From JACOMS01 sp051252005 (GTDB taxonomy: Bacteria > Pseudomonadota > Alphaproteobacteria > Caulobacterales > Maricaulaceae), in the NCBI GenBank assembly GCA_051252005.1, contig JBPOEZ010000003.1:449520-513519 (forward strand): a stretch of DNA of 64,000 nt, read 5' to 3'. The position numbers and the translations under genes are program-made. Of this stretch, positions 17,554 through 26,363 are shown in pieces (position 1 is the stretch's first letter; the number at the start of each line of letters is the position of its first letter). The notes below the pieces were generated by a model that saw nothing but the letters and a program-made list of their open reading frames with translations, did not search any database and was not told where the DNA came from.

Positions 17554-18465
17554 TTAAGCGCCTAACCTGCCCATAAACTCTATGATGATAACGGACAGAT
17601 CTTCGTGAACATCCTCTTGCAGGAAATGCCCACCGCCTTTGATAATTGTATGCGGCTGCCCTTTGCATCCTGGGACTAATTTTTGGAAGACTCCATCGCC
17701 GCCTTTGGTAATGGGGTCTTGATCGGAGAAGCAGGTTAAGAACGGTTTGTCAAAAGCGCTCAGTATCTTCCACGCTTCCACATTATCCGCCGCGCCGTCC
17801 ATGTCTGGAGATATAGGCACTAGAGCAGGAAATATCCGCGCGCCCGCCTTATAGGTTTCGTCAGGATATGGCGCGTTATAAGCCTCTTCGACGCCAGGGC
17901 CGAGGTCTTTGACCGTTGCTCCGCGAATAATGCCTCCCGTAGGAAACTTCGGAACAACCTGAGAAAACTCGCGCCATTGTCTGAAGGCATCGCCAGGATC
18001 ACGATCACCTGTTGGCAAAAACGTGTTAGCTGTAATCACGCCTGCAAAACGTTCTGGATATTTTGCCACCAATCGTAATCCGATCAACCCGCCCCAATCC
18101 TGACAAAACAGAACGGCGTTGTTAATGTCCAATGTTTCAAACCATTGCGCCATCCAATCTACGTGAGACGTGTAGCTATAGTCAGATGTTTCGCTTGGTT
18201 TATCCGATTTCCCAAACCCAATTAAATCCGGTGCGAGAACGCGGTAACCAGCGGCAGCAACATTAGAAATCATGTGGCGATAGAGAAAAGACCAGCTCGG
18301 CTCTCCGTGCATCATAATAACGACAGGAGCATCCTTAGGTCCACAATCGACGTAATGCACGCGAAGCGCGCCTAAGCATTCATCTGTGACGTCCGTGTAA
18401 TGCGGTTCAAACGGATAATCGGGAATACCGTTAAAGCGTTCATCTGGCGTGCGAAGTACGGTCAT
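17554..18465 (-). CDS. Haloalkane dehalogenase (subfamily I, DhlA/DhmA-like)
   Basis: A 303-residue alpha/beta hydrolase that hydrolyses carbon-halogen bonds of haloalkanes to alcohols. The oxyanion region HGEPSWSFLYR and nucleophile elbow CQDWGG (Asp nucleophile with the halide-stabilising Trp after it) are those of haloalkane dehalogenases and not of epoxide hydrolases, which have Asp in a different context and two lid Tyr. The acid in SDQDPIT and the histidine in GGGHFLQED complete the triad. AAAGG precedes the ATG by seven bases. It lies 9 bp after the ParB-like gene and is probably co-transcribed with it. Confidence 0.9.
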   Translation of the reverse strand: MTVLRTPDERFNGIPDYPFEPHYTDVTDECLGALRVHYVDCGPKDAPVVIMMHGEPSWSFLYRHMISNVAAAGYRVLAPDLIGFGKSDKPSETSDYSYTSHVDWMAQWFETLDINNAVLFCQDWGGLIGLRLVAKYPERFAGVITANTFLPTGDRDPGDAFRQWREFSQVVPKFPTGGIIRGATVKDLGPGVEEAYNAPYPDETYKAGARIFPALVPISPDMDGAADNVEAWKILSAFDKPFLTCFSDQDPITKGGDGVFQKLVPGCKGQPHTIIKGGGHFLQEDVHEDLSVIIIEFMGRLGA

Positions 18466-18474
18466 ATTATACCT

Positions 18475-18720
18475 TTAATGTTTTTTTGCTTGGACGAGAT
18501 TGGCCTCAATCGTGTCGCTACCTAAGAGTTTTATGGCCTCCAAGCGGTGTAGACCTTCTTGCAGAACATACCGTCCTTTGCCTTCGCGAACGTAGATCGG
18601 GCTTCTCTGACCATTTTCTAGAATATCTTCTGCGAGGGGCAGGACTTTCTCCTCGTTAAAAGTTTTTTTCTTAGCAGCAGGGACATAAATTTCGCCCACA
18701 GGCACATCGAATACGCGCAT
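18475..18720 (-). CDS. Small ParB/Srx-fold (ParB N-terminal-like) protein
   Basis: An 81-residue protein consisting of little more than a ParB N-terminal-like fold: the pattern IxVPxxKKKTFNEEKVLPLAEDILENGQ, then PIYVREGKGRYVLQEGLHRLEAIKLLG, closely follows ParB/sulfiredoxin domains. The GLHRLEA segment stands where ParB proteins have GERRxRA. There is no DNA-binding HTH, so it is not a chromosome-partition ParB. Many stand-alone members have CTPase or nuclease-like activity or are of unknown role. It lies 9 bases upstream of the haloalkane dehalogenase on the same strand. Confidence 0.75.
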   Translation of the reverse strand: MRVFDVPVGEIYVPAAKKKTFNEEKVLPLAEDILENGQRSPIYVREGKGRYVLQEGLHRLEAIKLLGSDTIEANLVQAKKH

Positions 18721-18782
18721 AGATTTAAATTCCTTTTGCGGCTAAGCTAACCTTAGAATCTTAATTCCGCAATGAGGATGTT

Positions 18783-19433
18783 ATGCATTTTGCCTTTCCC
18801 CCCGCCGACCCTGTTAGCCTGCCCATAGCCGGAACAGACAATCGGTTTCCCGTACGCCGCATTTATTGCATTGGCCGCAACTATGCTGAACACGTCAAAG
18901 AAATGGGCGGCGATACAGAACGCTCCGAGCCGGTCTTTTTCACCAAAGCCGCCGAAACTATTGTACAGTCTGGGACAGTTATCCCGTTCCCGCCCAATAC
19001 TGGCAATTTACATTACGAAGTTGAATTAGTCGTCGCCATTGGCCCTGACGGTATTTTTGGCTACGGCGTAGGCATAGATATGACGCGGCGGGATTTACAA
19101 GCTGCGGCCAAGTCCAAAGGCGCGCCGTGGGACCGTGCGAAGAGCTTCCAATATAGTGCGCCCTGCTCGGCCTTAACGCAGGCCAGCGACGTAAACCTAG
19201 ACGAGGCTCATATTGTCCTGCGTAAGAACGGAGACATTGTACAGTCATCCTCGCTCGATAAAATGATCTGGTCTATCGACGAAATCATTGAGCGCCTCTC
19301 AAGCGATATGGATTTACGCCCAGGTGATTTGATCTACACAGGAACACCCGATGGCGTCGGGCCAGTCATTGCCGGAGACGAACTTTTCGGCGGCGTTGAA
19401 GGTCTTGAAAGCATACGCGTTCGGTTCTCATGA
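18783..19433 (+). CDS. Fumarylacetoacetate hydrolase family protein (fumarylpyruvate hydrolase-like)
   Basis: A 216-residue single-domain FAH-family hydrolase. The motif YCIGRNYAEHVKEMG, the metal-binding E-x-E pair in NLHYEVELVVAIG, and the C-terminal GDLIYTGTPDGVGP are diagnostic. Family members cleave carbon-carbon bonds of acylpyruvates such as fumarylpyruvate or fumarylacetoacetate with a divalent metal. The next gene is a maleylacetoacetate/maleylpyruvate isomerase whose ATG overlaps this stop by four bases, so the pair should convert a maleyl to a fumaryl compound and then hydrolyse it in a gentisate or tyrosine pathway. A GAGG lies eight bases before the ATG. Confidence 0.9.
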   Translation: MHFAFPPADPVSLPIAGTDNRFPVRRIYCIGRNYAEHVKEMGGDTERSEPVFFTKAAETIVQSGTVIPFPPNTGNLHYEVELVVAIGPDGIFGYGVGIDMTRRDLQAAAKSKGAPWDRAKSFQYSAPCSALTQASDVNLDEAHIVLRKNGDIVQSSSLDKMIWSIDEIIERLSSDMDLRPGDLIYTGTPDGVGPVIAGDELFGGVEGLESIRVRFS

Positions 19434-20107
19434 CAGATACCCCCGCCATAAATTTAAGCCTTCATAATTATTTCCGAAGTTCGACCTCGGTCAGAGTGCG
19501 GATCGCCTTGAACCTTAAAGGGCTCGATTACACATATGTGCCTTACGCCCTTTTGCCCAACGACCATAAATCAGACGAATATTTAAAATTAAATCCACAA
19601 GGTCTCGTCCCTGCCCTAGAGATAGACAGCGGCGAAACCCATGCGGTGTTAACGCAATCGCTCGCCATTATAGAGTATTTGGATGAAGCCTACCCAGAGC
19701 CTGCGCTGCTCCCAGCTGATCCATTAGGGCGTGCCCGCGCACGTTCACTGGCACAAATTATCGGCTGCGACATTCATCCTCTCAACAATTTACGGGTTCT
19801 ACGCTACATCAACGATGAGTTAGGCGCAGACGCAGACGCGAAGAAAGCTTGGTTCACCCACTGGGCACAGGAGGGGTTTGCAGCGCTTGAAACTCGCTTA
19901 GGTTCTGAGCCACAATTTGGCCCTTTCTGCCACGGCGACACGCCTGGTCTGGCTGACATTTGCCTCTACGCACAGGTTTTGAATAATAAACGCTTCGACG
20001 TGGATCCGTCCTATTATCCGGTTATCATGGATATTTTTACGCAATGCGATGCCCTTCCGGCGTTCCAAGACGCAAGACCCGAAAACCAAATAGACGCCGT
20101 GAATTAA
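19430..20107 (+). CDS. maiA: Maleylacetoacetate (maleylpyruvate) isomerase, zeta-class GST
   Basis: A 225-residue zeta-class glutathione transferase that isomerises the maleyl to the fumaryl form using glutathione. The active-site motif SSTSVRVRIALNLKG, the glutathione-site NPQGLVPALEI and the LTQSLAIIEYLDE helix are all intact. The start codon overlaps the FAH-family stop (ATGA). Whether the natural substrate is maleylacetoacetate or maleylpyruvate cannot be told, since no upstream dioxygenase is in the window. Confidence 0.93.
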   Translation: MTDTPAINLSLHNYFRSSTSVRVRIALNLKGLDYTYVPYALLPNDHKSDEYLKLNPQGLVPALEIDSGETHAVLTQSLAIIEYLDEAYPEPALLPADPLGRARARSLAQIIGCDIHPLNNLRVLRYINDELGADADAKKAWFTHWAQEGFAALETRLGSEPQFGPFCHGDTPGLADICLYAQVLNNKRFDVDPSYYPVIMDIFTQCDALPAFQDARPENQIDAVN

Positions 20108-20353
20108 TTATATTCAACCTTTACCACCTCTCCAATCATGGCGACTCACTGCACCTCAATCATCGATTTAGTTCTACCAATAGAACAAATACACCCTACC
20201 GTTGTTTTTCTTGATAACGACTCCTTAAAGCTTACAATCTATATAGTTGTATATGAAATAATATTAGTCTTATCGTTAATCATGCTTTTTACCATCAAAG
20301 TAATCACTTTTATGTATTAAAAAAAATTAACAACACTAATAAAGGGCGATGAA

Positions 20354-20869
20354 ATGAGAACTTCCAAAACACATAAAATACATAATTTCATCCTCAAGGC
20401 AGGCTCAATTTTAGCCCTTTTTACGGCGGCACAGGGGCCCGCGTCGGCAGGCAATGTCGATGCACAAGCTATCTTTTCCGGAATTGTCTTAGAAAGCTGC
20501 ACGGTCAATATATCGACACCCGGAACCTTAGGCGTGTCTGCTGATGGCACAACCCTTACCTCCGAAGGGATCGGTGGCGTTTCTGCAATCGCAGCCGTCA
20601 TTACCAATTCGGTAAACTCTACGGTAGAAGTTGTCCCTCCCGTGGCCTTCACAATCGCACCAGAGGGGGCGGAAACCAACACAACGTTTTCCACAAACTA
20701 TGCGTTGACGGGCTCAACAACAGCAACCGTAGGAGACGGCGAAACGGCGACGGCGCTTAACATCGGCGCCCACGTCATGATCGTTGATGCGGCAGCCACG
20801 AAATCTAGCGGCACTTACGGAGCTGGAGCCTATACGCTTGTCGCAACCGTGCGCTGTGTGGCACCGTAA
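20354..20869 (+). CDS. Exported protein of unknown function, first gene of a three-gene cassette
   Basis: A 171-residue protein with a signal peptide of about 32 residues ending ASA. The mature part is rich in Thr, Ser, Ala, Val and Gly in alternating patterns typical of beta-sandwich surface or fimbrial subunits, with a cysteine near residue 49 and one near the C-terminus (VRCVAP) that could form a disulfide. I do not recognise the family with confidence. The stop codon overlaps the next ATG by one base. An AT-rich spacer of 246 bases precedes it. Confidence 0.6.
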   Translation: MRTSKTHKIHNFILKAGSILALFTAAQGPASAGNVDAQAIFSGIVLESCTVNISTPGTLGVSADGTTLTSEGIGGVSAIAAVITNSVNSTVEVVPPVAFTIAPEGAETNTTFSTNYALTGSTTATVGDGETATALNIGAHVMIVDAAATKSSGTYGAGAYTLVATVRCVAP

Positions 20870-21273
20870 TGCTCCGCTGCCTATTCACCTTCGCTGTTAT
20901 AGCAGCCCTATCTGGCATTGCGGTCTCTTCTACGGCTCAAACTGTCTCTCCGATGAAAAAGCATATTAGTTCTTTTGCCGAAAATTTCATCGTCCAAGTT
21001 ACGATTGCTAATCCATATGACAAATCTCAGGTCAGCGAGATTGAAATCTTTGACGCGAATTGGACACCTGTAAAAGGCGCCGTCATATCACAACGCCGAG
21101 CCCTGCTTGGCTCTGGGCATACGCTAAAAGTTACAGCTCTTGTCCCGTTTAACGGGGCAAAGGAAACCTATGTTTATCTTTGCCATTCAATCACGCCGGG
21201 CCTAAGCGGCCGCGGAACATCGTATAGGGGGGAAGTATGCGGAAAATATACAGCACGTCGTTTATCAGCTTAA
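20869..21273 (+). CDS. Exported protein of unknown function, possibly chaperone-like, second gene of cassette
   Basis: A 134-residue protein with a signal peptide of about 24 residues. After it, VSPMKKHISSFAENFIVQVTIANPYDK... and a later EIEIFDANWTPVKG resemble the first Ig strand pattern of PapD-type chaperones, but the protein is half the usual length and lacks a second domain, so this is only a hint. The start overlaps the preceding stop by one base (TAATG), implying coupled translation. Its last 37 bases overlap the start of the third gene. Confidence 0.55.
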   Translation: MLRCLFTFAVIAALSGIAVSSTAQTVSPMKKHISSFAENFIVQVTIANPYDKSQVSEIEIFDANWTPVKGAVISQRRALLGSGHTLKVTALVPFNGAKETYVYLCHSITPGLSGRGTSYRGEVCGKYTARRLSA

Positions 21274-21998
21274 CATGGATGAGCCTATTGAGTTTACCCG
21301 CTCTCGCACAGTCAAATAACGGCGTGTTAGGTGACCCCGGAACTATTATCGTTCCTTCCAGCTCCAGCTCTTACAATCAACAAGGCTTCAACCTTCCGTC
21401 CGCCCCGCGCTCGTCTGGACAAGACATCGTCAGAGGTTCTGGCGGCATAAGCTGCCAATCATCTGTCGGAGGAAACGGCCCCGTCCTAGATATGGGTGTA
21501 ATCGGCACCAACGATATATATTCGAGGGATTCAACTGCCCTCTATGGCCGGATCACGGTTCCACTCGGTAAAAAACCAAAACGCGTGGATTGCTCCAAGC
21601 TTTATGACCTTGAAATTCAGCGCCTCAAGATGGAACTACAGCTTATGCGGGCCGGCGGGATGGGGGGCTTTAGCGATGAGCAAGGCGCTAGAAATATTTT
21701 ACGTAGCGCTCAGCCAGTTAAGCCGGACACAGTAAAAACGCAGGACGTTAAGAAGGCCCACACACAAGAGACGCCAGAACCTCTTATCATAAGAGGGCCA
21801 GCGCAGCAGGATGCAAAAAAGCAACCGGAAATGCGCATTAAAGCCGCACAATATGCGCCCACTCCAAAGCCTCGTACACAAAGTAGCCCTGCCCGTCGCA
21901 TTGTAAGACAGCAATATAGACCCGTCATAGTTACTACGGCCAACTTTTCGCCGACATACATTGAACGCGCGCAATTTTTAAAAGGCTATGTGTATTAG
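21237..21998 (+). CDS. Exported protein of unknown function, third gene of cassette
   Basis: A 253-residue protein with a signal peptide (about 1-24, ending ALA). The mature N-terminus is Ser/Gly-rich. A compact region with two cysteines at about residues 73 and 119 includes DMGVIGTNDIYSRDSTALYG and the helical KLYDLEIQRLKMELQLMR. The C-terminal 100 residues are Pro/Gln/Lys-rich and look disordered. No family recognised. The start at 21237 is preceded by a G-rich RBS and overlaps gene two by 37 bases. Sharing an operon with two other exported proteins suggests a joint envelope structure. Confidence 0.55.
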   Translation: MRKIYSTSFISLTWMSLLSLPALAQSNNGVLGDPGTIIVPSSSSSYNQQGFNLPSAPRSSGQDIVRGSGGISCQSSVGGNGPVLDMGVIGTNDIYSRDSTALYGRITVPLGKKPKRVDCSKLYDLEIQRLKMELQLMRAGGMGGFSDEQGARNILRSAQPVKPDTVKTQDVKKAHTQETPEPLIIRGPAQQDAKKQPEMRIKAAQYAPTPKPRTQSSPARRIVRQQYRPVIVTTANFSPTYIERAQFLKGYVY

Positions 21999-22024
21999 AA
22001 TACGGGGAAGGCGCCCTAAAGCCC

Positions 22025-23116
22025 CTAAGCCTCGATAATGCGTTCCAGATTTTTTGCCATCTCTGCGAACAGTTCCGCTTCCGGCCCGTCTTGCGCAGCG
22101 ATGGGCTTTCCTTCGTCGCCTGAGGTACGGATACGCATGTGAAGCGGGGCCGCGCCGAGGAACGGAACTTTCATTTTCTTGGCCTCTGTTCTCGCGCCGC
22201 CGCTTCCGAAAACATCGTGAGAACTGCCGCAATCTGGGCAGATAAACACGCTCATATTTTCGACAATACCCATGACAGGGATATTCACTTTTTCAAACAT
22301 CAATACGCCTTTGCGAGCATCGGCGAGCGCGAGGTCTTGCGGGGTCGAGACGATGATTGCGCCCTTGGGTTTAATGTCCTGCGCAAGGCCGAGCTGCGGG
22401 TCGCCAGTTCCGGGCGGCATATCAATAAAGAGATAATCGAGTTTTCCCCAATCTACGTCCCATAGCATTTTTGAAATCGCGCCCTGCACCATCGGCCCGC
22501 GCCAGACAATCGGCCCGTCATTCTCTGTGAGAAATCCGATAGACATGGCTTTTATGCCGTAGGCTTCTAAGGGGCCGATCAAAGCGCGGCCTTGTTTATC
22601 GACGCTGCGCGCGCGGCCCTTTTTGAGGCCAAGCAGAATCGGCGCAGACGGCCCGTGAATATCGGCGTCCAAAAGCCCGACTTTTTTGCCTGCTTTCGCC
22701 ATAGAAACCGCCAAGTTAACGGCGACGGTTGATTTCCCTACGCCGCCTTTTGCTGAGCTAATGGCGATGACATTATCGACGAATGCGTCACCTTGGTAAC
22801 CTTCGGGGCGGCGCGCCTGGTGCGGGTTGCCAGAGCGTGCGGGTTTCTTGCGGGAGACTTCAGGCGCCGCTTTGTGAGCCGTTAAAAGAACTGACGCTTT
22901 TTCGACGCCGTCTAGGCCCGAAAGCGCAGCTTCTGCCGCATCCCGAACTTTGCCGTAAAACTCGGCCATCTTAGGGTCGACGGAGAGAATGGCGCGAAGC
23001 GTGCCTTTGTCAAAAGATAAATCCCCGAGCATGCCGGATGCAACAATGTCTTTGCCAGAGCGAGGATCGCGAACAGAAGCGAGCGCTTTAAGGGCGGCAG
23101 TTTCAGAATAAGCCAT
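22025..23116 (-). CDS. apbC: Mrp/ApbC-family iron-sulfur carrier ATPase
   Basis: A 363-residue P-loop ATPase of the Mrp/Nbp35 family. The N-terminal MIP18-like domain (VRDPRSGKDIVASGML) is followed by the ATPase core with SSAKGGVGKST deviant Walker A, the switch IDMPPGTGD and the conserved C-terminal CPDCG, whose two cysteines hold a bridging Fe-S cluster in a dimer. It delivers clusters to apo-proteins. The Shine-Dalgarno AAGGA is contained in the 3' arm of a strong hairpin (23124-23165), so its translation may be controlled. The gene is downstream of the RND pump on the same strand, but 79 bases apart. Confidence 0.93.
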   Translation of the reverse strand: MAYSETAALKALASVRDPRSGKDIVASGMLGDLSFDKGTLRAILSVDPKMAEFYGKVRDAAEAALSGLDGVEKASVLLTAHKAAPEVSRKKPARSGNPHQARRPEGYQGDAFVDNVIAISSAKGGVGKSTVAVNLAVSMAKAGKKVGLLDADIHGPSAPILLGLKKGRARSVDKQGRALIGPLEAYGIKAMSIGFLTENDGPIVWRGPMVQGAISKMLWDVDWGKLDYLFIDMPPGTGDPQLGLAQDIKPKGAIIVSTPQDLALADARKGVLMFEKVNIPVMGIVENMSVFICPDCGSSHDVFGSGGARTEAKKMKVPFLGAAPLHMRIRTSGDEGKPIAAQDGPEAELFAEMAKNLERIIEA

Positions 23117-23123
23117 GAAAGGT

Positions 23124-23165
23124 CCTTATAGGAACAGTGCGATTTTGTACGCTGTCCCTATAAGG
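23124..23165 (-). promoter_or_regulatory. Hairpin covering the apbC ribosome binding site
   Basis: Two 14-base arms (23124-23137 and 23152-23165) are complementary except for one position and are separated by a 14-base loop. On the minus strand the 3' arm ends in AAGG, part of the AAGGA Shine-Dalgarno six bases before the apbC ATG. Folding would hide the RBS. No T tract follows, so it is not an ordinary terminator. Confidence 0.55.
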
Positions 23166-23195
23166 TTCCGAGGCCCTCTGCAATGTTTGGCGTAA

Positions 23196-26100
23196 CTATT
23201 CAGCAGGCAAAGTTTTCGGAACTGATCCCGCGCCATTGCTTTGCGGGTTATCAAGCAAAGCTGAGAAACCGGGCTGTTTCACACCTGTCCAATGCCGGAT
23301 GGTAAACCGGCGAATATCCGCGCCAATCCCGTAGAGCGAGGGCACGAAGAACAGGGTCACAAACAGAGCAAACAAGACACCAAAAGCCAGACTAATACCG
23401 ATAGGCACGAGCCACTGCGCTTGTAGAGATCGCTCCATAAGCAACGGGAACAGGCCGACAAAGGTTGTCAGAGAGGTGAGCAAAATCGGGCGAAAACGCC
23501 GCGTTCCGGCTTCGACCATAGCCTCGGCTCCGTCCATGCCAGCGTCTCGCAGCTTGTGTACATAATCCATCAAGACAAGGTTATCGTTCACGGCCACACC
23601 GGCCGCCGCGAATATTCCGAGGGTTGATAGCATCGACAATGTATGCCCCATCGCAAGGTGGCCAAGAATTGCGCCTGTATAACAGAACGGAATGGCCGCC
23701 AGCAAAATCAGGATAGGCTCCCAATATGATTTAAACGAAACCGCTACGAGGAAATAAGCAAAGCCAATCGCGATAAGCATGAACAACATGATCTCTTGCT
23801 GCATGGTTTCTTCGTCTTGTGAGCTTCCGATATTCCCGCGCCCAACGTTCGGATGGCGGACGTCAAAATCCTTGAAGAAGTCGTCCTTCAAGGCGCTTCG
23901 CACTTCATTGACGCGGTCGGCGGCAACTTCGCCGCTAATCACGACAGCGCGCTGTCTCTCGCGGCGTAAAATACGGGATACGCCTTTTTCAAACCGCAGG
24001 CTTGCCACGGCGTCGAGCGGAAGCTCGCGGCCATCCGCCGTGCGGATGCGCATATTCTGCAAGAAGTCGAGCGACTCGCGGTCGGCGCTTGGGTAACGGA
24101 CATAGACTCGTACATCTTCGCCGTCGCGTGGCAGACGCTGCACTTCGTCGCCAAAGAAACCCTGCCTGATCTGGCGGGAAACATCGGCATTGGTCACGCC
24201 GAGCGCTTCTGCGCCTGGCTTAAGCTCAAACTGCACTTCTTCAGCCGCAGACTGGCTATCATTGACCACATTAAACACGCCTTCATAGCTGCGAAGTTTC
24301 GCCATCAAATCATCAGCAGCCGCATGTAGGTCGTCTGGGTCAACAGCGTTAAGAACATAGCGAAGCGGAGGACCATTATTACTATCGCGGTAATCCACAG
24401 AGATGTTTTCTGCGTCCGGCACTTCGCCGATAAGCTCGCGCAATCTCTCAGCCGTTTCCTGCGCAGTTAATGTCCGCGTTTCTGGCGGTACAAGTTTGAC
24501 TAAGGCCAGAACCTGATTATCGCGGGACCGTGTGTACCAGTTCTCAATTAGCGCGCCGTCGCGCTCACGAATTTCTTCTTCGAGCTTGCCTTCAGCCACT
24601 TGAATATCATTGAGAACTTCCAGTGTGCGCGCATAAGGCGTGCCCTCTGGCAGTTCGACTGTAATCGAAATTTGGTCCGACTCCATAGACGGAAAGAACT
24701 CCGTCTTGACGATACCGTTTGCCATCATACCAACAGTGACAATCATGATACCAATGAAGAGCGAAGCGGTGAAATATCGGCGGCGTAGCGCGAAAACAAT
24801 ACCAGGGCGGTACACATTTTCTGAAATCCACGTCAAACTATCCGCAATTTTCTTTTGCAAGCGAGCCGTCTTTGTTTCTGGATTATGCGGAGGCATATGC
24901 GCCAAGTGAGCCGGCAAAATGAGTAGAGATTCGACGAGAGAGAACAGCAATGCCAAGATCACGACCAAGGAGATAGAACGCGTGAACTCGCTTGTTCCGC
25001 CGGATAAAAACATCCATGGCGCAAAGAAAACCATGGTTGTAATCACGGCAAAGACGACAGGTTTAATAACCATCATCGTGCCGTTGACCGCAGCCTCAAG
25101 CCCTACGTCGCCTTGTTCGGTTCGAAAGTGCACCGCCTCCCCGACAATGATCGCGTCATCAACAATGACTCCGATCACCAAAAGGAAAGCAAAGGTAGAA
25201 ATCATATTAAACGAGACGCCAAACATCGGCAGAAGCATAAGACCGCCCGCAAAAGCGGTCGCAATACCAATCACCACCCATGTAGAAATGTAAGGACGCA
25301 AGAAAAGCCGTAGCGTGAGTCCAACGAGGATCAGGCCAACAAGAAAGTTACTCCCCACCGTATTAATTCGGCCTTCATAATCATCATTATTATTATTCCA
25401 TATTGTCATGGACATACCGTCCGGAACATTTTCCTTTGCCGTGTCGACATAGTTCAAAACGTCTTTGGACATATTGACGATGTCCATCACTGGGCCGTTC
25501 ATGACTTGGACTAGAATCGTTCGTTTGCCGTTGACTGTTGCGAGCAAATTGACCTGCTCAAAACCGTCAAGAACCGTAGCAATATCTTTGATACGGACAA
25601 CCGCGCCGTTTGCCGATTGGCTAACAATTATGTTCTCAAAATCTTCTTGGCTATCAGCTTGGTTGCGGGTGCGAAGCTGCATGTTGCCAACATCCGTGCG
25701 TACCTGCCCAGAGGAGCTATTAACCGAGGATTGGCGCACGGCGCTCGAAACGTCGCTAAAGGTCAAGCCGTAACGCCGAAGCGCACTTTCCGAAACTTCA
25801 ATAGACACTTCTTCGCCGCGTACGCCGAACAAATCTACGGCGGGAACATTTGGGAGAAGCGCCAGATCACGGCGAACTTTTTCGGCGTAACGTTTGAGCT
25901 CGCGTTCCGAAACGGTTTCGTCGCCTGATACTGCCACGCGAATGACTTCATCACGGTTTTGAAAAAGCCAGATTTGCGGACGTTCAGCGGCTGCGGGGAA
26001 GGTGTTAATGGCATCCACCGCCTGTTTGACATTTTGCATCAAGACAGCTTCGTCCATATCAGAGATGCCTTCGACAACTACCGTTCCGCTACCTTCTCCG

Positions 26101-26354
26101 GCTTGCGCGCGCATTTTATCGACGCCTTGTACCTGCGAGAGCGCTTCTTCGAGCCGAATAACAATCTGCTCTTCCACGTCCTGCGGTGACGCGCCTGGCC
26201 AAGCGATAGAAACAACAGCGCCGGGGAACTCAACATAGGGCTCCATTTCGCGTTCGATGGTCAAGAAACTAACCACGCCGCCTATAAACAAAGCAAACAT
26301 AAGCAAGTTAGCAGCAACTGGATTACTGGCCCACCATGTAATGAAATTTCTCAT
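23196..26354 (-). CDS. RND efflux transporter permease (AcrB/HAE family)
   Basis: A 1052-residue proton-driven resistance-nodulation-division exporter. Twelve membrane helices can be drawn, one at the N-terminus and clusters at about 330-470, 525-545 and 860-1020. The long periplasmic loops between helices 1-2 and 7-8 are typical. The helix with IGVIVDDAIIVGEA and the later AAGVAVNDNLVLMDY carry the conserved acidic and polar residues of the proton relay. Length is standard. It is expected to form a tripartite pump with the adaptor encoded nine bases upstream and an outer membrane factor that is not in this window. The substrate is unknown. Confidence 0.93.
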   Translation of the reverse strand: MRNFITWWASNPVAANLLMFALFIGGVVSFLTIEREMEPYVEFPGAVVSIAWPGASPQDVEEQIVIRLEEALSQVQGVDKMRAQAGEGSGTVVVEGISDMDEAVLMQNVKQAVDAINTFPAAAERPQIWLFQNRDEVIRVAVSGDETVSERELKRYAEKVRRDLALLPNVPAVDLFGVRGEEVSIEVSESALRRYGLTFSDVSSAVRQSSVNSSSGQVRTDVGNMQLRTRNQADSQEDFENIIVSQSANGAVVRIKDIATVLDGFEQVNLLATVNGKRTILVQVMNGPVMDIVNMSKDVLNYVDTAKENVPDGMSMTIWNNNNDDYEGRINTVGSNFLVGLILVGLTLRLFLRPYISTWVVIGIATAFAGGLMLLPMFGVSFNMISTFAFLLVIGVIVDDAIIVGEAVHFRTEQGDVGLEAAVNGTMMVIKPVVFAVITTMVFFAPWMFLSGGTSEFTRSISLVVILALLFSLVESLLILPAHLAHMPPHNPETKTARLQKKIADSLTWISENVYRPGIVFALRRRYFTASLFIGIMIVTVGMMANGIVKTEFFPSMESDQISITVELPEGTPYARTLEVLNDIQVAEGKLEEEIRERDGALIENWYTRSRDNQVLALVKLVPPETRTLTAQETAERLRELIGEVPDAENISVDYRDSNNGPPLRYVLNAVDPDDLHAAADDLMAKLRSYEGVFNVVNDSQSAAEEVQFELKPGAEALGVTNADVSRQIRQGFFGDEVQRLPRDGEDVRVYVRYPSADRESLDFLQNMRIRTADGRELPLDAVASLRFEKGVSRILRRERQRAVVISGEVAADRVNEVRSALKDDFFKDFDVRHPNVGRGNIGSSQDEETMQQEIMLFMLIAIGFAYFLVAVSFKSYWEPILILLAAIPFCYTGAILGHLAMGHTLSMLSTLGIFAAAGVAVNDNLVLMDYVHKLRDAGMDGAEAMVEAGTRRFRPILLTSLTTFVGLFPLLMERSLQAQWLVPIGISLAFGVLFALFVTLFFVPSLYGIGADIRRFTIRHWTGVKQPGFSALLDNPQSNGAGSVPKTLPAE

Positions 26355-26363
26355 GTTGCTCTC

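Noticed and set aside
20138..20320. A 60-codon frame with hydrophobic residues between maiA and the exported cassette
   Set aside because: No RBS, AT-rich spacer, and the hydrophobic look can arise from AT-rich codons. Not supported as a gene.
20317..20331. TTAA-N6-TTAAC resembling a CtrA box before the exported cassette
   Set aside because: The spacer is six, not seven bases, so it misses the consensus; the match may be chance in an A-rich stretch.
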